Shown here one piece after another: positions 51,625 through 60,697 of a DNA stretch of 64,000 bases. The stretch comes from JANYHH01 sp965249745 (GTDB lineage: Bacteria; Deinococcota; Deinococci; Deinococcales; JAAFIG01): contig OZ252252.1 in NCBI GenBank assembly GCA_965249745.1, positions 3,658,001-3,722,000 of the forward strand. The letters run 5' to 3'. The notes under the pieces are model-generated. The model did not search any database. It worked only from the letters and a program-made list of their open reading frames with translations, and was not told the DNA's origin. The number at the start of each line of letters is the position of its first letter. The first letter of the stretch is position 1. The translations under genes and the position numbers were made by a program.

Positions 51625-52634
51625 GCACTCACCGTCTCGAGCCGAGCTGCATACTGGCGGTTGTAATACGCTTGGAAACTGGCCGATTCACGCACCGGTT
51701 GCCAGTAGTTCGGGTGTTCCATGTACCACCTGGCGGCGGCGGCGACCGCTTCTCGAGGGGCGAATTCGGCGTGCCAGCCGAGCGCCTCGAGCTTCTGGAC
51801 GCTGACGCTGTACCGACGGTCGTGTCCGGCGCGGTCGGTCACATGACGAATCAGATTACGCGGCTTTCCCAGCGTCTCGAGGAGGACGTTTAGCATGTCC
51901 AGGTTGGTAATTTCTTGTCCTGCCCCGACATTGTAGATCTCACCGATTTTTCCACGCTCGAGGATGGTCAGGATGCCGGTGCAATGATCGCGGACGTGGG
52001 TGTAATCGCGCATCTGCAAGCCATCACCGTAAACCGGCAGCGGCAGGTCTAAGAGCGCGTTTGTGGCGAACAGTGGGACGACTTTCTCGAGGAATTGATA
52101 GGGTCCGACATTGTTGCTGCCGCGTGAAATCGTCGTCTGTAAGCCGTACGTCACGAAGTACGATTGTACCAATTGGTCGGCACTCGCTTTGCTGGCGCTG
52201 TACGGACTGCGAGGCGCGAGCGCGTCGGTCTCGAGGCTATGGTGATCGCCTTCTATCGTGCCGTAGACCTCGTCGGTGCTGATCTGATGGAACCGAATAC
52301 CGCTCTCTCGAGCGACCTCGAGCAGCACGTGTGTGCCGCGAACATTGGTTTCAGTAAAGACGAAGGGATTGAGGATACTTTGATCCACGTGGGTTTCGGC
52401 GGCGAAGTTAACGATCAGGTCAATCGCGTAGGTCTGGCAGACGTGCCGAACCAGCTCGAGGTTGCCGATATCGCCAATGACGATGGGAACGTTGATCCCC
52501 GTCAGATTCTCGAGTCGCCCCGCGTAGGTCAGTTTATCCAGCACGACCAAATTGTCGTAGCCACGCTCTAGGAGCAGTCGCACGAAGTTCGCGCCGATGA
52601 ACCCACAACCGCCCGTGACCAGGATGGACTTCAT
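51621..52634 (-). CDS. rmlB: dTDP-glucose 4,6-dehydratase
   Basis: Extended SDR of 337 residues: ILVTGGCGFIGANFVRLLL at 4-22, FAAETHVDQSI, STDEVYG (catalytic Thr-Asp-Glu) and YSASKASADQLV with Tyr-x3-Lys, all typical of RmlB. Forms dTDP-4-keto-6-deoxyglucose. ATG 52634 is chosen since it overlaps the rmlC stop (ATGA) and begins at the nucleotide-binding strand. Confidence 0.95.
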   Translation of the reverse strand: MKSILVTGGCGFIGANFVRLLLERGYDNLVVLDKLTYAGRLENLTGINVPIVIGDIGNLELVRHVCQTYAIDLIVNFAAETHVDQSILNPFVFTETNVRGTHVLLEVARESGIRFHQISTDEVYGTIEGDHHSLETDALAPRSPYSASKASADQLVQSYFVTYGLQTTISRGSNNVGPYQFLEKVVPLFATNALLDLPLPVYGDGLQMRDYTHVRDHCTGILTILERGKIGEIYNVGAGQEITNLDMLNVLLETLGKPRNLIRHVTDRAGHDRRYSVSVQKLEALGWHAEFAPREAVAAAARWYMEHPNYWQPVRESASFQAYYNRQYAARLETVSA

Positions 52635-53167
52635 CCTCGGTTCTCCGCCCATAGCTCCGCCCCGAACGCGTCCCAGGGTAAACGACCCTCATTGGGATCA
52701 GCCATGTCGAACTGTTGATCCATTGCGTAGAGCAAAGTGGCTCCGCTCGAGCCTGCCATGTACCCGTGCGCCACACCTGCGGGAATGTACAACTGGGTGG
52801 GTTGCTCGCCGGACAGAATCACCCTGCGCTTGACTCCGGCGGTACTCGAGTCCTTGCGGCAGTCCACCAGCCAGACGGTCAGTTGACCCTGAATCACGGT
52901 CCAGATTTCGTTCTGAATCAGCTTGGTGTGAATGTGAAACGCGTTTACCCGCCCAGGCTCAGCGCTCGAGACGGAAATCTGGCGCAGCTCGAGCGGCTGG
53001 GGCGTGTTCTGAGTTTGTCCGTCGTTGACCCTGACATACTCCATGAACCAACCGTTTTCGGATCGGTTCTTGCGAAGAGCTTGCACCCAGACGCCGCTGA
53101 TCTCTGTCGCGGCTGGATAGGTTTCGAATGTCAGATGGGGTTGGAGTTCAGAAATTAGTTCAATCAC
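52631..53167 (-). CDS. rmlC: dTDP-4-dehydrorhamnose 3,5-epimerase-type cupin
   Basis: Cupin-fold protein of 178 residues in operon with rmlB and rmlA: AFHIHTKLIQNEIWTVIQGQLTVWLVD (His pair of the active site), LYIPAGVAHGYMA (second conserved His) and YAMDQQFDMADPNEGRLPWD, as in RmlC, where the last motif closes the substrate pocket. The N terminus is divergent from textbook RmlC, so substrate variants are possible. First gene of the rml operon. Confidence 0.85.
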   Translation of the reverse strand: MIELISELQPHLTFETYPAATEISGVWVQALRKNRSENGWFMEYVRVNDGQTQNTPQPLELRQISVSSAEPGRVNAFHIHTKLIQNEIWTVIQGQLTVWLVDCRKDSSTAGVKRRVILSGEQPTQLYIPAGVAHGYMAGSSGATLLYAMDQQFDMADPNEGRLPWDAFGAELWAENRG

Positions 53168-53274
53168 AGGTTCACCAAGCAGCGGCTACAAACGCCGAAG
53201 AATACCTGGTGAGGTCAGTAATTTGCAATCAATCACGTGAAGACGATTCGCTCGAGACAGATTAGACTCAAACC

Positions 53275-53604
53275 ATGCTGAATGCTCTCTCCGCTCTTGA
53301 GGGTCAAGCGCTGCGTGGTGATGCGATCTCTGACGCGAAGCTGCGGACGCTGACGATGAGCCTGCGCTGGCGCGTCTACGGCTTGCAGGCGTGGGCCGTG
53401 GGCGATGACCTCGAGGCGATTCGCTGCTTCCAGTACAGCGCCGCGAACATGGCGCGGGACACGCTCGAGTGGGCAGTGTCTACGCGGCTGTACGGTCTGG
53501 CGCTGATTCGGGTACAAAAAGAGGTGGAGGGAACCTTCGCGCTCGAGAAAGCGGATGGGGTTCTCGAGCGCTTCGGGGTGGAACCGTTCAGCTTGGAAGT
53601 TTAA
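53275..53604 (+). CDS. Small helical hypothetical protein (109 aa)
   Basis: Soluble, predicted all-helical protein of 109 residues with TPR-like periodicity (ALRGDAISDAKLRTLTMSLRWRVYGLQAW; DDLEAIRCFQYSAANMARD). No catalytic motif, signal or membrane segment. Not recognised. ATG lies 6 nt after TAGACT (53263-53268), leaderless style. Convergent with ddrB, touching it by 4 bp. Confidence 0.7.
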   Translation: MLNALSALEGQALRGDAISDAKLRTLTMSLRWRVYGLQAWAVGDDLEAIRCFQYSAANMARDTLEWAVSTRLYGLALIRVQKEVEGTFALEKADGVLERFGVEPFSLEV

Positions 53605-54098
53605 GCGCGGCTCGAGGCGGCGTTTGGCGTGGGTCTGACTGTGGTTCGAGCGGTTGGTTCGCCGGGTTTCTCGTAGGTTTTCAGCTCGCCACCACCTCGG
53701 AAGACGACCAGGGTGACGTACTCCTGCTCGCCGCTCGGTTCGCGCAGATGGGCGGGATCGGTCGGTTTTGCGCCCCTCGAGTATTTGACGCAATCGGCGA
53801 GTTTCATTTTCTTGTCTTGGCGCGCGGCCAGTTCGCGGCGCTTGTAGAAGTGCCCCTTGTACCAGACACCGCGCTCACCCTCGATCTCGCCCTCTCTAGC
53901 TCCGATCAGGCTCCAGTCGAAGGTGTCTGCCAGACTGTAGGGGAGCAGTAAGCCGCCCGCCGGGATCTCGCCGCTGGTCCAGCCGAGGCGGCCGTATCGG
54001 CGCAGGGTTTCCATCAGTTCGCCCTCATGTTCCAAACTGACGGTAATGGCACTGCCGAGACGGGTGGTGAAGTGGACTTGGATTGGGGCGTTGTTCAT
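53601..54098 (-). CDS. ddrB: DdrB, DNA damage response single-strand DNA-binding protein
   Basis: Protein of 165 residues matching the Deinococcus-specific DdrB family, a pentameric single-strand DNA-binding and annealing protein induced by radiation or desiccation. Visible family blocks are VHFTTRLGSAITVSLEHEGEL, the invariant-looking YGRLGWTSGEIPAGG and FDWSLIGAREGE, KLADCVKYSRGAKPTDPAHLRE and EYVTLVVFRGGG, followed by a basic disordered tail. ATG 54098 is chosen: GAAGGAG lies 6 nt upstream and the fold starts right there; a longer frame to 54248 crosses the promoter. Controlled by the RDRM at 54114-54130. Confidence 0.93.
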   Translation of the reverse strand: MNNAPIQVHFTTRLGSAITVSLEHEGELMETLRRYGRLGWTSGEIPAGGLLLPYSLADTFDWSLIGAREGEIEGERGVWYKGHFYKRRELAARQDKKMKLADCVKYSRGAKPTDPAHLREPSGEQEYVTLVVFRGGGELKTYEKPGEPTARTTVRPTPNAASSRA

Positions 54099-54113
54099 AT
54101 TGGCTCCTTCGTT

Positions 54114-54130
54114 TTCTGTCACGAACAGAA
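54114..54130 (-). promoter_or_regulatory. RDRM-like operator of ddrB
   Basis: TTCTGTTCGTGACAGAA on the minus strand: perfect 6-bp arms with a 5-bp centre, the same 17-bp geometry as the radiation/desiccation response motif (consensus arms TTATGT/ACATAA). It overlaps the -10 box and likely start site, where the repressor DdrO is known to bind in Deinococcus until cleaved by PprI/IrrE. Confidence 0.82.
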
Positions 54131-54155
54131 TAATGAAGACAGTTACAGTTGTCAA
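54127..54155 (-). promoter_or_regulatory. ddrB promoter
   Basis: On the minus strand TTGACA (54155-54150), 17-bp spacer, TATTCT (54132-54127). Consensus -35, good spacing; the -10 overlaps the RDRM. Confidence 0.82.
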
Positions 54156-54237
54156 CCCGATTTCCAGCTCACCCCAGGGGTTCACCGTGGCTGTCACTCG
54201 AGAGTGAACACGAGTCTCAGCGCGTAGAATTCTTACC

Positions 54238-55071
54238 ATGAGTCGCAAACCCGTGTTGCTGGCCGTGTTCGCTCACCCGGACGATGAAGCGTTCTCGAGC
54301 GGTGGCACGCTGGCGCACTACGCGAAATCTGGGGTAGACGTGTTTTTGCTGTGCAGCACTCGAGGTGAGGCGGGCAAGATCACCGATCCAGGGCTGGGCG
54401 AGGTTGCAGATGTCGGCAAGCTCCGTGAGCAGGAACTCCGCGATGCCTGCGCCGCACTCGGCATTCACGAACCAGAATTCATGAGTTATCACGACAGCGG
54501 ACGACTCGAGCGATTGCGACGCGACGATCCACTGGCCAGCATTAACGCCGATCCGCTCGAGATTGAACAGCGGGTGCGGGATTCTATCGCCCGGTTGCAA
54601 CCGGATGTTTTGCTGACCTTCGATCCTCACGGCGCGTACGGCCACCCGGATCATCTGGTGATTCACCGCGCCACATTGGACGCATTTTTCTCGAGCGGCA
54701 ACTCGCCTCACCCGCCCAGACGATTGTATTTCGCAGCCTTTCCGACTGAGATGGCGCGCGCCATGTTCAACGGCAACGCCAGTCCGACGCCCGGTCTGGA
54801 CCCAGAACTGTACGGCGTGTCCTCTGACACGATTGCGGTCAGGATGCAGGTCGGCGCGTACCGCGATCAGAAACTCGCGGCCCTGGCCGCGCACCGCTCG
54901 CAGACCGGCGTCAACTCCAGGATGAATCAACTGCCGCCCGAGGAGCGCGAGGCGATGATGGCGCGGATCGTGGACGTGGAGAGTTTCGCTCTGGGTGGGA
55001 CGCGGACTGCAATTCTTCGGTATCCCCTAGCTGGCTTTTTCGATGGGCTGGGTTTCGCTGACCTCGAGTGA
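54238..55071 (+). CDS. PIG-L/LmbE family zinc deacetylase (BshB/MshB-like)
   Basis: Enzyme of 277 residues with the zinc motif VFAHPDDEAFSSGGTLA (about 10-26; His-Pro-Asp-Asp) and the third ligand in DPHGAYGHPDH (about 125-135). The family removes N-acetyl groups from GlcNAc conjugates in bacillithiol, mycothiol or glycolipid synthesis. Deinococcus species make bacillithiol, so BshB is a good candidate, but no bshA or bshC lies near. ATG lies 7 nt after TAGAAT (54225-54230), so probably leaderless. It is divergent from ddrB. Confidence 0.85.
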   Translation: MSRKPVLLAVFAHPDDEAFSSGGTLAHYAKSGVDVFLLCSTRGEAGKITDPGLGEVADVGKLREQELRDACAALGIHEPEFMSYHDSGRLERLRRDDPLASINADPLEIEQRVRDSIARLQPDVLLTFDPHGAYGHPDHLVIHRATLDAFFSSGNSPHPPRRLYFAAFPTEMARAMFNGNASPTPGLDPELYGVSSDTIAVRMQVGAYRDQKLAALAAHRSQTGVNSRMNQLPPEEREAMMARIVDVESFALGGTRTAILRYPLAGFFDGLGFADLE

Positions 55072-55175
55072 ACAGAGTTGTTAGTAAGCACCTGCTAGTG
55101 AACACACTCTCCAGTGAGCTGAGCCAGTAAAGCCCGATACGTCCGAACCAGGCTCGACTTCGTACACTCGTGGGT

Positions 55176-56060
55176 ATGTCCTGGCTCGAGGCTCGTCCGA
55201 TTCCAAGCGCTGCCGATGGCGCATTTTCAGCGTTCCTGGATGGTCTGGACGCCAAGCTCTCAGATCAGAAGGTAAACCGTAACGAGCTGTGCCGAGACCT
55301 GCTGGCGCAATTCTTGTACGCCAGAACCTATAGCGACCTCGAGACGGCAATGCCGGTGGTTGCCCTGAACTTAGACCCGCGCAATGTCACCCTAGAAGCG
55401 GAGTATTACGCCGCGACCGATCAGACCCTGTTCGCTCGCGTCAAACCGCTGCTGTGGCTCTGGTACAACTTTGACCTCTCCCCTGCCGCGCAGAGCGTGG
55501 AGTTCGGCGTGAAGTTCAGACGTGTGCTGGCGCGGCACATTTTCAAGCGCGTCGGGCGTCACTTCAAGGCGTTTTCGGGCGTGCAGTTCTCTGTTGGCTA
55601 CAACCTCAGCGTCGGGGACGACGTGGTGATTCACCGAAACGTTCTGGTGGACGATATCGGCGGCGTCACCCTGCACGACCGCGTGAGCCTAAGCGATAGC
55701 GTCAACCTCTACAGCCACACCCATAGCCCGCTCGAGGCGGCCGATGTCACACTGAAGCACACGACGATTGGGGCCGGTGTCCGCGTCACCTATCACGCGA
55801 CGGTCCTAGCGGGTGCGACGCTCTCGGATGACAGCATGATCGGGACGCTGGCGCTCGTCACCAAGGACGTAGAGCCGCACACCATCGCCTTCGGGATTCC
55901 CGCCCGTCCGCAACGCGAGAAGCTGCGCCCCGAAATGCCGATCAGCGTGGACTCCAACGTTTTCGTGCGCCCGCCCGATCGCAAGGGCAACTCGGCCTAC
56001 CCGGACGCCTGGGAGAGCCGGAATCAGACTCGAGCGATTCGTCAGGTCGTCAAGCGCTAG
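55176..56060 (+). CDS. Left-handed beta-helix acyltransferase
   Basis: Protein of about 294 residues. An N-terminal helical part (about 1-130) is followed by hexapeptide repeats (SVGYNLSVGDDVVIHRNVLVDDIGGVTLHD; TTIGAGVRVTYHATVLAGATL) with YSHTHSP carrying the likely catalytic His, as in NodL/LacA/WbbJ-type O-acetyltransferases. The N-terminal extension is longer than in simple maltose/galactoside acetyltransferases. ATG 55176 lies 7 nt after TACACT (55163-55168). Acceptor unknown; may be a glycan or lipid. Confidence 0.8.
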   Translation: MSWLEARPIPSAADGAFSAFLDGLDAKLSDQKVNRNELCRDLLAQFLYARTYSDLETAMPVVALNLDPRNVTLEAEYYAATDQTLFARVKPLLWLWYNFDLSPAAQSVEFGVKFRRVLARHIFKRVGRHFKAFSGVQFSVGYNLSVGDDVVIHRNVLVDDIGGVTLHDRVSLSDSVNLYSHTHSPLEAADVTLKHTTIGAGVRVTYHATVLAGATLSDDSMIGTLALVTKDVEPHTIAFGIPARPQREKLRPEMPISVDSNVFVRPPDRKGNSAYPDAWESRNQTRAIRQVVKR

Positions 56061-56104
56061 GCGCTTCAACCTCTCAAGGTTGATAGTTTTAACTCTAGGG
56101 GGAA

Positions 56105-57700
56105 CTAGCGACCCGCGTACCGGGCTTGCTGCACTTGGCTCGAGGGAAGGTAGGCCATCGGGTTGCGCGGCTTGCCACCGATACGAATCTCGAAGTGCAG
56201 GTGTGGCCCGGTGCTGTAACCGGTGCTGCCAGACCGAGAGATCTGCGAGCCTTGGCGCACGAATTGACCTCGCTGCACCAGCAAGCGGCTGTTGTGACCG
56301 TAATAATAATCGCGTCCGTCCACACCGCGAACAACGACCAAATACCCGTACCCAAAGCGGTTCCAGCCCGCGAACTGCACCGTCCCCGAGAGCGCGGCGT
56401 AAACCGAGGTCCCAGTTGGTACGGCAATGTCTAATCCGGTGTGCAACTTGCCCCAACGATAGCCGAACGGACTGGTCAGCACGCCGGAGAGCGGCCAGAG
56501 CAGGTGTTCGTTTCGGTTAACGTTCGCGGGCAGGTTCGGCTCTATGATTTGGTAATCGGTCCCATCCTCGAGCACGTCCGAGGGAGCCGTTGGCGCGGGA
56601 GCCGCCGCACCCTCGTCCATCGGCTGAGGCGCACTGGGTTGGACATCAGCAGGAAGCGCGGGTTTTACCGTTACCACAACTGGTTTGCTGCCGCTGGGAG
56701 TTGGTTTCGCTGGAATCACGACCGCCGGTTTCTTGGCGGACGCAACGCTCGGTTGACTCGAGACAGCAGGTTTGACGGGGTTAGGCTTCACCGTCAAATT
56801 CGGCTTCTTGGTATTAGAAGGGGAAGCGCTGATTCTGGTAACGGCAGGTTTGGTGACGGCGGGTTTCTTCGGTGCGCTCGAGACGACCGGTTTGATCTCG
56901 CTGATTTTGAGCGTCTGCCCGTCCTTGATCGCATCCGAGGTCAGACCATTCAGACGACGCAGGGTTTCGAGCGAAACCCCCCCGCGTTTGGCGATCGCGC
57001 TCAGGGTATCACCCGGTTTGACCGTAACTGTTTTGACCGTGCGTGTATTGCCCGTACCTGTGACCATGCCTGTGCTGGCTGGCTTGGCGTTCGACGGTTT
57101 AACGCTTGGCACAGGGCTGGCTGATCGTGAGACGGGCTTCGAGGCTTGTGGGCTTGGGGCTTTGACTCGAGGCGCTGAGGTGTTGAGAACCTGGTCCAGT
57201 TTCAAAGCATCATCTTTCAACCCGTTCCAGGCTTTGAGCTGATCCACGCTGACGCCGAAGCGTTTACCGATGCCTTCCAGCGTATCGCCGGAGCGAACCG
57301 TGTATGTAGCTGAGCTTGCCACACTTATCGTCTTGGTACTAGAGGCTGAATTACTCGAGCTTCCACCATCCGGCAGGCGCAATGCCTGTCCGGGACGCAA
57401 GGAGTCGTTCTTCAGGTTGTTAGCGCGTCGCAGAGCTTCGACCGAGGTTCCGTTGCGTTTGGCAATCGCCTCTAGGGTGTCGCCAGCTTGCACGGTGATC
57501 GTGGCGCTCAAAGGGAGACGCAATTCCTGACCGACGCGAATGCGTTGGTCGGACAGATGGTTGAGGCGCATGATCTCACCAATACTCGTGTTGTAGCGCA
57601 CGGCGATCTCGCCGAGCGTGTCACCAGATTGCACTTGAACCGTAGCCGCCGTGGCGAACGAAGCGAGGATGAAGCAACCAACGAATACCCTTTTAAGCAT
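56105..57700 (-). CDS. LysM-repeat M23 peptidoglycan endopeptidase
   Basis: Secreted protein of 531 residues: signal peptide (about 1-18), four LysM cell-wall-binding repeats (about 22-63, 70-109, 133-175 and 222-265, each with a GDTL core), a long Pro/Lys/Val-rich linker (about 270-395), then an M23 metallopeptidase domain. The zinc residues are intact (HTGLD, HLHFE, and YYYGHNS), so it should be an active endopeptidase rather than an EnvC-like activator. Expected job is peptide cross-link hydrolysis in growth or division. Confidence 0.93.
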   Translation of the reverse strand: MLKRVFVGCFILASFATAATVQVQSGDTLGEIAVRYNTSIGEIMRLNHLSDQRIRVGQELRLPLSATITVQAGDTLEAIAKRNGTSVEALRRANNLKNDSLRPGQALRLPDGGSSSNSASSTKTISVASSATYTVRSGDTLEGIGKRFGVSVDQLKAWNGLKDDALKLDQVLNTSAPRVKAPSPQASKPVSRSASPVPSVKPSNAKPASTGMVTGTGNTRTVKTVTVKPGDTLSAIAKRGGVSLETLRRLNGLTSDAIKDGQTLKISEIKPVVSSAPKKPAVTKPAVTRISASPSNTKKPNLTVKPNPVKPAVSSQPSVASAKKPAVVIPAKPTPSGSKPVVVTVKPALPADVQPSAPQPMDEGAAAPAPTAPSDVLEDGTDYQIIEPNLPANVNRNEHLLWPLSGVLTSPFGYRWGKLHTGLDIAVPTGTSVYAALSGTVQFAGWNRFGYGYLVVVRGVDGRDYYYGHNSRLLVQRGQFVRQGSQISRSGSTGYSTGPHLHFEIRIGGKPRNPMAYLPSSQVQQARYAGR

Positions 57701-58141
57701 GTCAACCTCGCAGGTTCAGGTCTTTTTTGAAAGCGCGCTTGTGAATTGAAATGACGACTCGTGGGTAGGATGAACGAGAATTGAATTCAACTCGAGCTGC
57801 GCCAGAAAAGCCTCTTTAGCGGTGAGGATCATGAGTCCTCGGCGTTTTTTCAGGCAGATCGCAGTGAGATTTCTCCCGTCACAGACGGCGATTGCTGCCG
57901 CGCAACTGTCTCTCATAAATCGTCGTGCGACAGCCCATCGCTGTGAGCTAAAGAGCAACGAGCTTCAAAGCCACGTCTCGAGCATCGTGCCAGAGATTGA
58001 TGGCCTCATCTTGGTTATTTATCACGCCACATCCCCAGCGAAGCCGATAGTCTCTGTGATGAAATCAACACGCCTGCAACATGCGTGTTATACACTTCAC
58101 CGGACAAATGTCTATGTTACGCTTTTTTCACAAGGGGGCTT
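57701..58141. other. 441-bp intergenic region upstream of pilM
   Basis: No convincing gene. GAGGATCATGAGTCCTC followed by GGCG and six T at about 57824-57850 looks like a weak plus-strand attenuator hairpin. The pilM promoter must lie towards 58060-58130, where DNA is A+T-richer (TATACA near 58090), but I cannot fix its -35. Confidence 0.45.
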
Positions 58142-59320
58142 ATGCGTGAAATGCTGCAACGCCTCGTGAACCCACGTATCGAGGCCATCGGTCTCGAGAT
58201 TGGCACGAGTACGATCAAGATCGTAGAGCTGAAAGCTGGTGCGCCACCGAGCTTGGCCACTTTCGGCATTCGCTCCACGCCGCCCGGCGCGGTGACTGAT
58301 GGTCAAGTCGTCGAACCGCAAGCCGTCGCCAACGAAATCCGTGCGCTGCTGGCGGAAAAGAAGATCAAAAATAAATACGTTGTCACGGCGGTCGCACAGC
58401 AACTGGCGATCACGCGCATCATTTCCGTGCCGAAGATGACCGTCAAGGAACTAGACGAGGCGATCAAGTGGGAAGCTGAACGTTACATCCCCTTCCCGAT
58501 TGACGAAGTGGTGCTGGATTACGATACCTTGGACAACCCCGAAGATGTACCACCCGATGGTCAGATGGAAGTCATGATCGCGGCGGCCCAGCAAGAGGTG
58601 ATCGCCCGCCTCGTGGAAGTCATCAAACTCGCGGGTCTCGAGCCTGTAGTGATTGATGTCAAACCGTTCGCGTCTCTGCGTGCGCTTCGGGGCAGCTTGC
58701 TTGGCGAGCATCGCAATAAGACGACCTTGACCGGAAATCGTTTCACCGAGTCGGGCGAGGTCGGCGTCGTGCTCGAGATTGGTGCCAGCAGCAGCAATAT
58801 CGCCCTCGTGCGCGGGGATCGGATTTTGCTGAACCGTACGATCAACGTCTCTGGCGACGATTTTACTGTGGCCATCCAGAAAGCGTTCAGCTTGGATTTC
58901 AACGCCGCCGAGGAAATCAAGTTGCAGTACGCGACCGCCACGATTCCTACCGAGGACGAAGAGGACTTGCTGGATTTTGACGTGAACAAAGAGAAATACT
59001 CGCCCGCCAAGATCTTCGACGCGATCCGCACGCCGCTGCTGGATCTGACCACCGAAATCCGCCGCTCGTTGGAGTTTTACCGCGTGCAATCGGGCGACAT
59101 CACGATTGATCGCATGTACCTCTCTGGTGGCGGTGCGAAACTGCGCGGTCTGGCCGATGCCATCGGCGACACTCTCGGCTTCCGAGTCGAGGTCGGTGAT
59201 CCCTGGCTCTCCGTGTTATTCGACGAGAACAAATTTGATTCAGCCTTCCTCCGCTCCTCCGCCGCCGAACTCGCCGTGCCACTGGGATTGGCCATCCGGG
59301 GGGTGAGCGGTCTTGATTAG
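58142..59320 (+). CDS. pilM: Type IV pilus actin-like ATPase PilM
   Basis: Cytoplasmic FtsA/actin-fold protein of 392 residues: phosphate loop GLEIGTSTIKIVEL near 17-30, WEAERYIPFPIDEV, LEIGASSSNIALVRG (phosphate 2) and LSGGGAKLRGLADAI (adenosine motif). It binds the N-terminal tail of PilN and links pilus assembly machinery to the inner membrane. ATG 58142 has AAGGGGG upstream; an in-frame start at 58085 lacks family similarity. First gene of pilMNOP/WQ; in Deinococcus and Thermus this set also serves DNA uptake. Confidence 0.95.
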   Translation: MREMLQRLVNPRIEAIGLEIGTSTIKIVELKAGAPPSLATFGIRSTPPGAVTDGQVVEPQAVANEIRALLAEKKIKNKYVVTAVAQQLAITRIISVPKMTVKELDEAIKWEAERYIPFPIDEVVLDYDTLDNPEDVPPDGQMEVMIAAAQQEVIARLVEVIKLAGLEPVVIDVKPFASLRALRGSLLGEHRNKTTLTGNRFTESGEVGVVLEIGASSSNIALVRGDRILLNRTINVSGDDFTVAIQKAFSLDFNAAEEIKLQYATATIPTEDEEDLLDFDVNKEKYSPAKIFDAIRTPLLDLTTEIRRSLEFYRVQSGDITIDRMYLSGGGAKLRGLADAIGDTLGFRVEVGDPWLSVLFDENKFDSAFLRSSAAELAVPLGLAIRGVSGLD

Positions 59321-60038
59321 AATTAACCTTCTTCCAAAAACGCTCCGCAAACGCGTCGAACCGGGTTGGTGGCGACTGATCGCCATCACCGTGCCAATCG
59401 CGGTTCTGGCTGTTATCGCGGGTCTGCAACTCAGCGCCAACGGTGCTCGAGACCAACTCGTCACCGAACGCGATCAGGTGCAAACCGAAGTCAACGCGTT
59501 GCAGCGGTACGTGCAAGCGCAAACCCAACTGAACCAGCAGCAAAAAGAGTTGGAAACCACGACTGCCATCAAAGCGCAACTCGAGCGCGACCGAGTACGC
59601 TGGTCGCAGGAAATTCGCACCTTCCTGAGCCGGATTCCTCGCAGCAGCCTGAACTCCAACCTGGCGGCCATTTCCGTCAAGAGCATTGCCCTGCGCCACG
59701 TGGATGATGCGCTGGCAACCCAGCAGGCGCAAACCGGACTCTACGACGGTAAGTTGGTCAACACCGAATTCACGCTTCAGGGCGAGGCGCTTTCCGCCGG
59801 AGATATCGCTGTCTTCGTGCGCGCTTTTGAAACAGATAAGAATTTCGGTATTCAGTTCCAGAATTACAGCAAGTCTGGTGACGCCTTAAATCCGCGCTAC
59901 AGCTTCAGTGCCATCGTCGGTATCGTCAATCCAAATCAGCCCGCGCCGACACCGCCTGTTGCTCCACCCGTGGCCCCGGGAACGCCTCCAGCCCCTGGAA
60001 CACCGCCACCTGCCACACCACCCGCAGGAGGTAAGTGA
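59313..60038 (+). CDS. pilN: Type IV pilus inner-membrane protein PilN
   Basis: Bitopic protein of 241 residues. The cytoplasmic N terminus IRINLLPKTLRKR carries the INLLP motif that docks into PilM; one transmembrane helix follows (about 20-40), then a coiled coil and a small ferredoxin-like domain. The C-terminal 30 residues are a Pro/Ala-rich tail (APTPPVAPPVAPG), longer than usual PilN. The TTG start overlaps the pilM stop. Confidence 0.92.
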   Translation: MIRINLLPKTLRKRVEPGWWRLIAITVPIAVLAVIAGLQLSANGARDQLVTERDQVQTEVNALQRYVQAQTQLNQQQKELETTTAIKAQLERDRVRWSQEIRTFLSRIPRSSLNSNLAAISVKSIALRHVDDALATQQAQTGLYDGKLVNTEFTLQGEALSAGDIAVFVRAFETDKNFGIQFQNYSKSGDALNPRYSFSAIVGIVNPNQPAPTPPVAPPVAPGTPPAPGTPPPATPPAGGK

Positions 60039-60697
60039 TGCTGTCCAAGTTATCAGGTCAAATCATTGCGTTGATCGTCATTGGCGTCAGTGTGCTGGTA
60101 GCGGTCGTCTGGTACTTCACGCTTTACTCCAACACCTTGACTGAATCCGACGGGTTGAGAACCGAGATTGCTACCCTGAACGATCAAAAACAAGTTGGTG
60201 AGCGCGCTCGCGCCAACGTCGTTCAACTCTGTCAGATCGTGACCGACTTGCAACGTCAGAAGGCTGAGTTTCTGCAAGCGCTCCCCAGCAACGAACAATT
60301 CTCGAGTCTGTTAGATACCCTGCGTAATCAAGCGAGAGCCACCCAAGGTGAAATTAACTCGATCGCTCGTGGGGTTGGGGCGGCCGCTGGCAGTGCCGTG
60401 CCCGCAGGCGTCAAAGCCATCAACGTCAGCATGGCATTTCAGGGAACTCTGGACAGCATCCGGGGTTTGCTAGGGTCACTCGAGCAGCAACAGCGGTTCC
60501 TGCGAGTAGAAACCCTCAGCATGGCGCAAGCCGGAACGCAGCTCTCCCCCACCGGGCAACCGGTCGCGGTCTCCAACCCAGCGCTCTCATCCCAGATGGT
60601 TATGACCGCCTACGTGTATGACAACCCAAACCGTGACGCGGCCGCCACACCCATCAATCCCGTCTGCGCCGACGCTGGAGCGGGGGTACCAAAATGA
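60038..60697 (+). CDS. pilO: Type IV pilus inner-membrane protein PilO
   Basis: Protein of 219 residues with one transmembrane helix (about 8-28), a coiled coil (about 32-75) and a periplasmic alpha/beta domain, as in PilO, which pairs with PilN. AGGAGG sits 7 nt before ATG 60038, whose A lies in the pilN stop (TGATG). The end overlaps the next gene as ATGA. Only one Cys pair (CQ near 65 and VC near 213) stands out. Confidence 0.92.
   Translation: MLSKLSGQIIALIVIGVSVLVAVVWYFTLYSNTLTESDGLRTEIATLNDQKQVGERARANVVQLCQIVTDLQRQKAEFLQALPSNEQFSSLLDTLRNQARATQGEINSIARGVGAAAGSAVPAGVKAINVSMAFQGTLDSIRGLLGSLEQQQRFLRVETLSMAQAGTQLSPTGQPVAVSNPALSSQMVMTAYVYDNPNRDAAATPINPVCADAGAGVPK

Noticed and set aside
57716..57958. 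80-codon minus-strand frame upstream of pilM
   Set aside because: No ribosome site, no recognisable domain, and in a region that should hold the pilM regulatory sequences.
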